A stretch of 64,000 nucleotides of DNA from Chloropicon primus. Lineage: Eukaryota > Chlorophyta > Chloropicophyceae > Chloropicales > Chloropicaceae. Where the stretch lies: positions 496,001-560,000 of the forward strand of contig CP060763.1 in assembly GCA_023205875.1 (NCBI GenBank), written 5' to 3'. Positions 56,538 through 64,000 of this stretch are shown piece after piece. The notes under the pieces are model-generated. The model ran no database searches and had not been told where the DNA came from. It saw only the letters and a list, made by a program, of their open reading frames with translations. The position numbers were made by a program, and so were the translations under genes. Numbering within the stretch: position 1 is the stretch's first letter; each line of letters starts with the position of its first letter.

Positions 56538-57540
56538 ATGGCATCCACGCCGGCGTTCACGCTTGGGATTCACCAAACGAGCGAGGAGGACGCTACACCA
56601 GGTAAGTGACACACACACGCACGCGCGCGCGTGCACGAGTTTGCATTATGTCAATGCCCAAGGACTACCGTCTGTGCCACCACTGGAATATGCTCAGGGA
56701 ATATGAGACTTCTGCAAGGCCTCTGTTGTGTTGTGTTGAAGCTAACTCGGAACGTTATGCGTCCCTCCGTTGCGTACAGTCCAAGCATTGGAGACCCCGA
56801 ATCAGGCTCGGATAAAGCTGCTGAGCGCACGCATTGCTGGCGTTCACAATGACCGAGAAGTGGAGAGGCAACTGAGGCAAGATTCTATCTTGACCAAACT
56901 CAAGGCAACGGAGGACGTTCTCGCTCGAACGCAGATCAACTCCGAAGGGAATCACAAGCTGGCTTGGGACAGGTTGACCAAGCTGAGGGACGGCATCAGC
57001 ACTCAGGTGAGTGCCTTGGATGCCCTCGATGAGAGGCAGGCAAAGGAGTTGAACCTCTTCGAGACCAGTCACTCGGTGGATGTCACAGCAGAAAGGGAAG
57101 AGAGGCAGGAGAACGAGCTCAAGTTCGAGAAATTGATCGTGGACAGGCTCGAGTGCATCCAGCAGGAGCTGGTCCAGGAGTGCCAGAGGCGAGAGCACGA
57201 GGAGGCGGTCCGCGTGAAGCATCTGCAGGAGGAGGTGGGCAAGCTGAGGGCAAAGATGGAGGCGGAGAAGAAAAGGATAGAGGCCCTGGACCACAGGATG
57301 CTGGGAAAGACGGCAGACGACATGAAGAAGGTCGGGGAGCTTCTCAAGGCAGAGATCAAAGTGAGGGAGGAGACGGAGAAGACCATGCTCAAAATTATAG
57401 AGGAGTCCAGCAACAAACTCCATATAGAGACCCAGGCGAACAAGAGGAGCAGGGAGGAAACGCACGAGTCTCTGATTAGGATCATGGAGCAAACCTGCCA
57501 GAGCGTGGAGCAGAACATCGACAAACCGATCGCTGGGTAA
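56538..57540 (+). CDS. SF-assemblin family protein, copy 2
   Basis: Two exons: 56538-56601 and 56780-57540, 274 residues. Donor GTAAGT, acceptor GCGTACAG, phase 1. A ~30-residue non-helical head (MASTPAFTLGIHQTSEEDATP) precedes a continuous charged coiled coil: 'LRQDSILTKLKATEDVLART', 'RLTKLRDGISTQVSALDALD', 'ECQRREHEEAVRVKHLQEEV', 'ETEKTMLKIIEESSNKLHIE', ending 'ETHESLIRIMEQTCQSVEQN'. The final ERE/RxxxHxxLxRLxExTC pattern is the best SF-assemblin signature and is stronger here than in copy 1 at 4567-5289. It builds striated root fibres of basal bodies. The intron contains a GT/CG-rich run near the donor. It is convergent with the aspartate carbamoyltransferase gene, 42 bp apart. Confidence 0.88.
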
Positions 57541-57582
57541 AATGTGTTTTTTGTACTTGTATTTTTTATAAAGCCGACCGAT

Positions 57583-58799
57583 TCAGTTGCCCTTCAACAG
57601 GGTGGTGAGCAGCGCCATCCTGATATAAAGGCCGTTCTTAGCCTGCCTGAAGTACGCCGCCCTCGGGTCCGAATCCACTTCAGGCGTGATTTCCCCCACA
57701 CGAGGCAGAGGGTGGAGCACCACCGCGCCCTTCTTCATCGATGTCACCAACTTCTTGTCGACGATGTACTTCCCCTGAGCTTTCTCATAGTCCTCGGGCT
57801 TGTCCCCGAACCTTTCCTTCTGGATTCTCGTCTGGTAGAGCACGTCAACCTCCGCTGCCACGGTCGCCAGGTCGTTGACCTCCTCCCACTCGCAACCATT
57901 CTTGGTCAAGTGGTCCTTGATGTCCTGGTTGATTCGGACCACGTCAGGCGCAACAAAGTAGAGCTTGACCTTTGGTTTTTTCGGGGGGCAGAAACGGAAA
58001 CAGGCGCGCGTGGTCAGCAACCCGGTCCCACGACAGGCGTCTGAAGCCCAAGCCAAGGCGGGGGGCAGCGGCAAACCAAGGTTTGGTCGTTGGGCTTGGA
58101 ACTTACCTTGTCGAACTTGGAGAGCACGTAAGCGAGAGACCTCGCGGTCCTTCCATTTGCGAGGTCACCCACCAGGGCAACCTTGGTCTCGTCGATCCTC
58201 CCGATCTCCTTTTGGATGGTGTAAATGTCGAGAAGGGCCTGCGTTGGGTGCTGGCCGGGCCCATCCCCAGCGCTTATCAGAGGAACGGACGCGGCATCTG
58301 CTGCGATCCGAGCCGAACCTGCCTGAAAGTGGCGAAGGACGATGACGTCCACGTACTGCTCCAGGGTCCTGACAGTGTCCTCCAAAGTCTCCCCCTTTGC
58401 GACCGAGGAGAACTCCCTGGCGTTCTCCGTCGACACGACTTTACCGCCCAGACGACACATGGCAGTCTCGAAACTGAGCCGAGTACGGGTCGAGGGCTCG
58501 TAGAACAGAGTTCCCATCACCTTGCCGGCCAGCAAGCTGCACTCGGCCCCATCCTCCACGATGCGCTCCATCTCCTTGGTCACCTCGAAGAGGTCCTCGA
58601 GCATGCCCCGGTCGAACTGCTGGGACTCCACCACAGACGTGAGATCGGAGAGCTTCCCCTCGGCACGAACTTTCACACCCCTTCGTCGCCGCGGTCCGCT
58701 CCTGCAGGGTCTCGGCAGGGCTTGTGATCGAACACTCCGCCCGGACGCCCTGCACTCGCACACCGCTCCCCTCGACGCGTTCGTAGTACCTCTCGCCAT
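57583..58799 (-). CDS. PYRB: Aspartate carbamoyltransferase, plastid-targeted
   Basis: Two exons: 58799-58107 and 57969-57583, 359 residues. Donor GTAAGT, acceptor CCAAAG, phase 0. Condenses carbamoyl phosphate with aspartate, the committed step of pyrimidine synthesis. Signatures: 'FYEPSTRTRLSFETAMCRLG' (carbamoyl-phosphate loop), 'DVIVLRHFQAGSAR', 'GDGPGQHPTQALLDIYTI', 'KVALVGDLANGRTARSLAYV', 'KLYFVAPDVVRI' and 'VLHPLPRVGEI'. The N-terminal ~55 residues are Arg/Ser/Ala-rich without acids (MARGTTNASRGAV...), a chloroplast transit peptide as in plants, where the enzyme is separate rather than part of CAD. The exon join falls between the two half-domains. Residues known for UMP inhibition in plants could not be checked without an alignment. 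Confidence 0.95.
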
Positions 58800-59019
58800 G
58801 ATACCCCTCGTCCTCTCCTCTCCCGATCCACCCACCGCTGGTGAAAAAATCTGCCTGCCATATTACATCAGCAGCAGCAGCAGCTGAGGGGGAAGAGAGC
58901 AGCGTGAGGAGGGAGTCAATGGCGGTGGGATCGCTCTCATAATATACCCACGCGGGGATAGGGATGGGATGCCCGAAACATTTCGAAGACCTTCCCGATT
59001 GAACGTCGTCGCCGTGGCA

Positions 59020-60300
59020 TCAGTACTTGCATTGGCGAACCCTTCTGCCCTCGGCTTGTAGTCTGTTCAGAGCCGCAGTGAGTCCCGTGGGATCGTTCTT
59101 CGGCAGCATGTTCATCACGAGCTCAAAGTACTGGAACATTTTGGTCTTGAGGTTCCCCTTGAAGTGCAGGACGTGGGCCTTTCTCGGCACTCGGCAGTGC
59201 TGTTGGGGCGAGAAGTTCCAGTGGTCGGTGTGCACGACCAAGAGGTTGGTCCCTTTGTCGTCCACGCACCGCTGCATCAGGATCTTCTTCTTCACGTTGA
59301 GCTGCCCGCCCAGGCGGTCCAGCAGGTCGTTCATCACAAGCTGATCGCCCAACATTTTCTGAGGATGCTTGTTTGCCCTGTAGGTGTCCACAACTTCCTG
59401 CATGAACTGTGCTCCTTTCGCGGCCTTGGCGCCTTGGAAGTACATCACCCCGGTGTTGATCGGGAACTTGGGCATCATTCTGTACGTCAAGGCCACGTCG
59501 AAGTCCTTTCCACCCATGCGAAAGAACTGAAACACGTCCCTGAGGAAGACGATGTCCGAATCGATGAAGACGACGTCCCTCCGTGTTGCCTCGGGCTTGG
59601 CGGCCTCCTCCGCGAGAACGTACTGGTAGCCCTGGAACCGACCCAGGGTGTTGAAGCCCACGATCGCTTTGCCCTTCTTGTCCTTGTACCTCCAAATGTC
59701 GTCGTAACGGTAGTACTCCAGAACCGCCGCAATGTCCTCGCCGGGGGTCCCGCCCACAGAAGGAAGGAGCCTGCTTGCTTTCTCGCTGATCGTCACCTCA
59801 GTCGTGGCGTCCGTGATAATCCCGAAGCACAACTTGTTCCTGCCCTTGCCGCTGTGAGTCAGGAAGGCCGAGGTGAAGGCCATGCTCACTTCCAACATGA
59901 GGCTTTCCCGCTTTGCATGGTCGCTTGGGAGAAGCATTGCGGTCACCATGACCATCGTGCAGGATCCGGGCCGTGACCTCCCGGATCTCCTCTGCTTCTT
60001 GCCCGATGGGGCCGCCGTGGAGTTGACAGAGCGACCCCTCACCTTGCCTGGCACACCCTCGGCCAAAGGTTTCGAGGCCGTCTTCCTGCCCGACTTCTTC
60101 GAGGTCTTCTTCTTCTCCCCGACGTGCCCATCCGCGGCCTTGGGATCAACCGCCACGGGGGAAGTGGCGTTGTTGGCCACCACGGCGCCCCCACTGCCAG
60201 CAGGACTCCTCCTCGACGAGTTGGGTATGGCTGAAAACGATGCCAGCAGAAGGAGGACCAGCACCAGGTACACCAGCTTGTTCAAGTGTTGGCCGTTCAT
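59020..60300 (-). CDS. Type II membrane glycosyltransferase with DxD motif (nucleotide-sugar transferase)
   Basis: Single exon, 426 residues, ATG at 60300. A signal anchor follows the first nine residues ('LVYLVLVLLLLASFSAIP'). A basic, Lys/Ser-rich stem (35-125) contains two NxT sequons. The catalytic GT-A-like domain starts near 130 ('TMVMVTAMLLPSDHA'). The metal-binding DxD is in 'RRDVVFIDSDIVFLRDVFQF' (about 243). Later blocks are 'FPINTGVMYFQGAKAAKGAQ' and 'DQLVMNDLL', typical of GT77/GT8-like transferases that read D-x-D, then a NTG strand, then a DQ. Donor and acceptor unknown; the nearest look is plant RRA/RGXT-like enzymes acting on cell-wall glycans. It shares a divergent intergenic region with GT29-2. 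Confidence 0.8.
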   Translation of the reverse strand: MNGQHLNKLVYLVLVLLLLASFSAIPNSSRRSPAGSGGAVVANNATSPVAVDPKAADGHVGEKKKTSKKSGRKTASKPLAEGVPGKVRGRSVNSTAAPSGKKQRRSGRSRPGSCTMVMVTAMLLPSDHAKRESLMLEVSMAFTSAFLTHSGKGRNKLCFGIITDATTEVTISEKASRLLPSVGGTPGEDIAAVLEYYRYDDIWRYKDKKGKAIVGFNTLGRFQGYQYVLAEEAAKPEATRRDVVFIDSDIVFLRDVFQFFRMGGKDFDVALTYRMMPKFPINTGVMYFQGAKAAKGAQFMQEVVDTYRANKHPQKMLGDQLVMNDLLDRLGGQLNVKKKILMQRCVDDKGTNLLVVHTDHWNFSPQQHCRVPRKAHVLHFKGNLKTKMFQYFELVMNMLPKNDPTGLTAALNRLQAEGRRVRQCKY

Positions 60301-60843
60301 CTTCTCTCTCACTTTCTCCCACTCGAACTCAAACCAGTCCCCAGAACAATCGCCGTTCTCCACCCACGCTCACAACTCGACTCGGCGGGAAGCCTTCCCA
60401 TCCCTTCACCACCTTGGAGCCAAGGTTCCCTCCCTGGCGTCTCGACCTCCGCCTGCCTTTTGTGTTTTCTCGCTTCACGGGACGACGAGACCGACCAAGG
60501 GAGGTATCAATCGATGGATGCGAATCGTGGAGACCAACTTTTGCTTCCCTTGGACCCTTTCCTCGACTCGACTCGGAACCCAGAGCGCTCCTCGCTTCGG
60601 GGATCTCCTTCAATCGTACAGTGGTACCAATGGACGGCATTCAGTGTCAGGAGCTTGGCGAGCTTGGCAGACCTTGGCCTGGCTCGCAGTGAAGCAGTGG
60701 AGGAGGACGGGAGGAGGACCCACGGGTGGCGGGTCTCTGGATGGTGACGCGGCGGACAGCCGTTGTCCTTGTCCTGGAGAGGTCAAGTTGTTTGTGAAGA
60801 GAAGAGGCTGGAAAAGTTTAGGCAAAGACTGTTCTGTTTGAGT
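60301..60843. other. Divergent intergenic region between two glycosyltransferase genes
   Basis: 543 bp with no gene seen. At 60611-60633 the plus strand reads CAATCGTACAGTGGTACCAA, a partial match to the shared promoter-like motif at 1869-1843 and 7884-7910. About 60500-60515 (GGAGGTATCAATCGA) recalls part of the dispersed repeat at 19780. Confidence 0.35.
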
Positions 60844-61864
60844 ATGGGACTGGGTGGGTGGGTGGGCTTGTTCCTCCTGCTCGCTTGCGTTTTCGGGTCT
60901 GTTGCAGCAGAAGTGGCGAACCAGACGAGGTCTCTGCCTTCCTATGTGAGCAGTGACGCGATGTGGATGCCACCGGCGAGCGGGGGGCCTCTCGCACCCA
61001 TCGTCCTGGTTGGGAACGGACCTGTGAGTGCTGAACCTCGAACCCCCATGCTATTTTGATTCCCCACGTCCCTCCGGAGAGACAACTGACACTTGACGGC
61101 TCGAACTCTTTCCTTCCGCTCTTGTAGAGCGTGTTGACCAAGCACTACATCAATGGGTCGACCCTGGGAGAGATAGTCGACACTTATGAGGAAGTGGGAA
61201 GGTTCAACTTGCACAAGACCAAGGGGTTCGAGCAGCTCGTGGGGAGCAAGACCACTATCTGTTTCATGGGTCAGCTGAAGCGCCCGCAGAAGCAGAAGCC
61301 CTTCTGCCCACGATACATCGTGCCGGTGGTTGCCGTGGAGAAGTCAAAGCATCACAAGAAAGTGAACAGGGGGACGATCAAGCAGGTCGTCAAGCGGTTC
61401 TACAGCAGCAAAGGCTTGGCGAACAAAATGGAGTTCATGACGGACCACGTCCAGAAGGCTCTGAAGAACAAGTACAAGCTCAAGGCCGGGCCGAGCACGG
61501 GGATTCAGGCCATCTTGTACTGCGTGCAGAAGTACAAGAAAGTCGCGATAGCTGGGTTTGACTTTTTGCGAGGTGACCACAAGCACTACTTTGAGAAGAA
61601 GAAGAAGAAGAACACGAGTCACGACATGAAGGGGGAGGTAAGGCCATCGGCGACATCACGCACACGCACACGCAGAGAGAGAGAGAGAGAGAGAGAGAAG
61701 CGGCCTCGCTTCTCGTTGCACTTCCAGGGATGATGATCAGCGAACTGACACACAAGAACATCGTCCATCGTTCCGTTTTCCTCGCGTCGTCGTCGTCGCA
61801 GGCGAATGTAATTTTATCGTTGGAGAGCGAAGGAAAGCTGTTCATCATCGACAAGTACAAGTAG
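60844..61864 (+). CDS. GT29-like glycosyltransferase 2 (short, divergent)
   Basis: Three exons: 60844-61023, 61128-61637 and 61802-61864, 250 residues; donors GTGAGT and GTAAGG, acceptors TTGTAG and GTCGCAG, all phase 0. A signal peptide opens it ('GLFLLLACVFGSVAA'). Sialylmotif L is 'IVLVGNGP|SVL' (split by intron 1) running to 'EIVDTYEEVGRFNLHKTKGF'. Motif S is 'AGPSTGIQAILYCVQKYKKV' then 'AIAGFDF'. Motif VS is 'HDMKGEANVILSLESEGKL' with the canonical HxxxxE, and intron 2 lies exactly after that Glu. At 250 residues the enzyme is shorter than most GT29 proteins and has almost no stem, so it may be soluble in the lumen. A (GA)n tract lies in intron 2. Donor presumably a CMP-activated nonulosonate. 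Confidence 0.85.
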
Positions 61865-61895
61865 TGGGTTGAGGTGGCGTGCAACCCCTGCTCCA

Positions 61896-63635
61896 TTATT
61901 TAAGATATTTCTTGTTCGCGGCAATAGCTTTTTGTGTGCCCACACCGGCATGGAAGCCGCTGAACATGGTGTAAAAGTACTGATTGTTTCTGATCTCTGT
62001 TCTCCTCCTCATGTTCCATATCTTCGAGTTGGCACGCGTTCCCGCGGCCTTGCTGTGGCTTCTCATGAAGTTCGAGTACATCAGACCCACCTGGTAATTG
62101 TTGTACCACAACCGTATCGAGTACTCAAAGTCAAAGCCGATGCCTGGATCCCCGGGGCACGACAAGTTCTTGTTGAAGCCGCCAAGCTCGAGGAAGACGT
62201 CTCTCTTGAGGACCAAAGGCGCGGCGTTGACTTTGTACATGAACATCATCTTCAGGTTCGTCTTCGGATCCTTCAACGTGATGTCCTTGAATTTGTGGCC
62301 CTTCCTCGACGGAGTGCCGTACTTCTCGCCCGTGACCTGCCCTGTCGACTTGTCGAAACTCCTGCCCACGTCCAGTCTCCCCCTGTGCCCCCCAATCATC
62401 CCCAACCCCGGAAAGCTGTTGAAGACTTTGAACATGTCGCTGAGCCACACCACGTCTTTCGGCTTGTCGTCGTCCTGAAGCATCACCAAATACTTCCCTC
62501 TCGCGTATTGGCCCAGTCGAGTATACCCACGAATCTCGTGGATGTTGGGCGCGTGAACGATGTGGAACCTCTCGTCGGCCCACCTCATGAAGGAGTTGTG
62601 CGCCGTGTCCCCGTCGTTGTTGATCAAGATCTCGGCATCAAACTTCTTCAGTCGGGTCACGAGCTGCTGAACCATGTGGTCTCTCCTGAAGAACTGCACG
62701 ATCAAGGTCATCTTGACCTCCTTCCCGCCGTGGCCCTGCGAGCACTCGGGAGAGCTGTCACAGATTCTTGTAACGCCGCTGATGCAAGACCCCGTCTTGT
62801 CCTCGACTGCATACTTGCTCCCTTCGCGGTATGCTTTGAGCCCAGCGGAATGCGTGGCGAAAAGGAGCCCCTGAGCGATCCCGCACTGCGAGAAGCACCA
62901 CCGGTGCTCCCCCACGCCACCTTTGGTGTATATCGCGTGCCTAGCGATGATGTAGGGGCCGTACAGCTCCTCGGCCCCGTCCGCGGCGGCAAAGGGTTCA
63001 GATCCCTCGGCAGAGAAGAAGGCGCCACCCTTGGCGAGCTTCAGTTTCTCGTACGAACTCTTGAGCCACGACACGCTGCTGGAGGTGATCTCAAAGTCCT
63101 TGTTCAGGTATATGACGTGGTCTGCCGCTGCAATCTTCACGAGCCTCTCGAAGGCTTCGACCTCAGTGAAGGTCCTCTTCGAGTAAATGAGGAAGTCGTT
63201 CGGGCCGCTTAGCTTTGACCGCCACTCCTTGTAATTCGCACCCGAGCTTGGGCCGTCCCACGCCGCTATGAACTCTGCTCCAGGAAAAGCCTTCTGGAGA
63301 ATCGCCATCTGTCCAGACTTCTCCGGCCTCCACAGGAGTAGGCCAACCGGGGGGTAATCCTTGTACTTGCTGGTGCAACTGTTCCTCAAGTACGCCTTCT
63401 CCCTGGGCTCCCACAGTCTATCCTTCACCACGCAGCTCTCGTTCGAGACGCGCGGACTGCTCCCAGTGATTGGCGGTGGGTTGGGCGGATGGTTCAATCG
63501 TTTTGGAACATGACCACCGCTGCTCCTTCCCCGTCTACTGCCCTTTCGCTTTCCGCTCCTTCCCACGACCGGTTGGGGTGCGGCAAGGACGGAAACGAGA
63601 AGCGCAAGGACCACAAGACCTCGGAGCTTCCACAT
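61896..63635 (-). CDS. Secretory-pathway GT2-like glycosyltransferase
   Basis: Single exon, 579 residues, ATG at 63635, which immediately gives a signal peptide or anchor ('LRGLVVLALLVSVLAAPQPV'). A basic/Gly-Ser-Pro stem follows to about 70. A first part (about 100-300) has 'VGLLLWRPEKSGQMAILQKA' and 'VIYLNKDFEITSSS'. The second part is a GT-A fold of GT2 type: 'KMTLIVQFFRRDHMVQQLV', 'EILINNDGD', 'GKYLVMLQDDDKPKDVVWLS' (acid triad near 385), and the acceptor-site block 'PLVLKRDVFLELGGFNKNLS' with 'GIGFDFEYSIRLWYNN'. It probably transfers sugars in the Golgi. The two-part layout may mean two catalytic domains, the first degenerate. It ends 32 bp from GT29-2, tail to tail. Confidence 0.82.
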   Translation of the reverse strand: MWKLRGLVVLALLVSVLAAPQPVVGRSGKRKGSRRGRSSGGHVPKRLNHPPNPPPITGSSPRVSNESCVVKDRLWEPREKAYLRNSCTSKYKDYPPVGLLLWRPEKSGQMAILQKAFPGAEFIAAWDGPSSGANYKEWRSKLSGPNDFLIYSKRTFTEVEAFERLVKIAAADHVIYLNKDFEITSSSVSWLKSSYEKLKLAKGGAFFSAEGSEPFAAADGAEELYGPYIIARHAIYTKGGVGEHRWCFSQCGIAQGLLFATHSAGLKAYREGSKYAVEDKTGSCISGVTRICDSSPECSQGHGGKEVKMTLIVQFFRRDHMVQQLVTRLKKFDAEILINNDGDTAHNSFMRWADERFHIVHAPNIHEIRGYTRLGQYARGKYLVMLQDDDKPKDVVWLSDMFKVFNSFPGLGMIGGHRGRLDVGRSFDKSTGQVTGEKYGTPSRKGHKFKDITLKDPKTNLKMMFMYKVNAAPLVLKRDVFLELGGFNKNLSCPGDPGIGFDFEYSIRLWYNNYQVGLMYSNFMRSHSKAAGTRANSKIWNMRRRTEIRNNQYFYTMFSGFHAGVGTQKAIAANKKYLK

Positions 63636-64000
63636 GACCCCTCTTCCAAAACCTCTCCTTCGCCTGAACACAAACTCTAGTTGTCAAGCTGTCCTCCCAA
63701 ACAAACGCTTTGTCACTCACCACCACCACATGGGTGGTTCTCTCGCTTCGGCACGAAAGAAGGCCTGGTGTTGCCAAGCCAAGGCCTCGTCCGACGAATG
63801 CTCTCTTGCCCACTGGCTGCTAGAAGTCTCCTCCTCTGTCGTTCTCGGACGGGCGGCCACCACCTTGGCCTTGATCCAATAGATCTTTGCTCTGACCAAG
63901 GTGGACGGTTCGTTCGAGAGGGCAGAGGAAGCAAGAGGACTCGTGGAGGAGTGAGGAGGGGGCAACTTGTCCCAATCGTTACGAGGGAGAGAGCGTGCGA
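63636..64000. other. Intergenic region at the right edge
   Basis: 365 bp upstream of the GT2-like gene. No coding frame is convincing; a neighbouring gene may begin beyond the window. Confidence 0.35.

Overview
The window is nuclear DNA of a compact, GC-rich eukaryotic genome, most likely a green alga of the prasinophyte/chlorophyte kind. Genes are packed on both strands with short spacers. Introns are few, short (about 70-220 bp), GT-AG, and mostly close to the 5' end of a gene. A green-algal origin is inferred from a plastid-type RsmG, a single-function aspartate carbamoyltransferase with a transit-peptide-like start, a decayed plant-type endo-beta-mannosidase, two SF-assemblins (flagellar root fibre proteins) and a TTTAGGG-like repeat. 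The mix of flagellar/transition-zone genes and GT29 (sialyltransferase-fold) genes would fit a tiny alga such as Chloropicon, but the genus is a guess. All coding frames were read by eye; exon joins are inferred from splice sites and frame continuity.

Layout. 0.1-8.5 kb: TMEM237-like transition-zone protein, a coiled-coil protein, SF-assemblin 1, a TBC Rab-GAP and a BolA protein. 8.7-23.9 kb: a mitochondrial-looking AAA ATPase, a large WW/IQ protein, a small orphan, an oxysterol-binding protein, pyruvate kinase, plastid RsmG, a coiled-coil orphan, a thioredoxin-TPR protein and mitochondrial pyruvate dehydrogenase E1 beta. 24.3-36.7 kb: a LIFEGUARD/BI-1 membrane protein, WDR91, a Fpg/Nei glycosylase with Val2, a 1490-residue coiled-coil protein with seven near-identical 126-bp repeats, 3-hydroxyacyl-CoA dehydrogenase and an MFS transporter.

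36.7-43.1 kb is different. It holds an incomplete beta-propeller gene, a short cupin-like fragment, the C-terminal part of a subtilase and a frame-scrambled endo-beta-mannosidase. In their midst lies one intact gene with foreign codon use, encoding an AP2-like plus PD-(D/E)XK-like protein. This is the most unusual part of the window.

43.4-54.0 kb: a 1282-residue helical orphan, a phosphatase with an HCAHGHGRS loop, an NRF/acyltransferase-3 membrane protein, an NDUFAF5-like methyltransferase and a secreted three-exon orphan. 54.6-63.6 kb: four secretory-pathway glycosyltransferases (two GT29-like, one DxD type II enzyme, one GT2-like) interleaved with SF-assemblin 2 and aspartate carbamoyltransferase. 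This looks like a loose glycan-building neighbourhood, probably for a cell-surface or scale/wall polymer.
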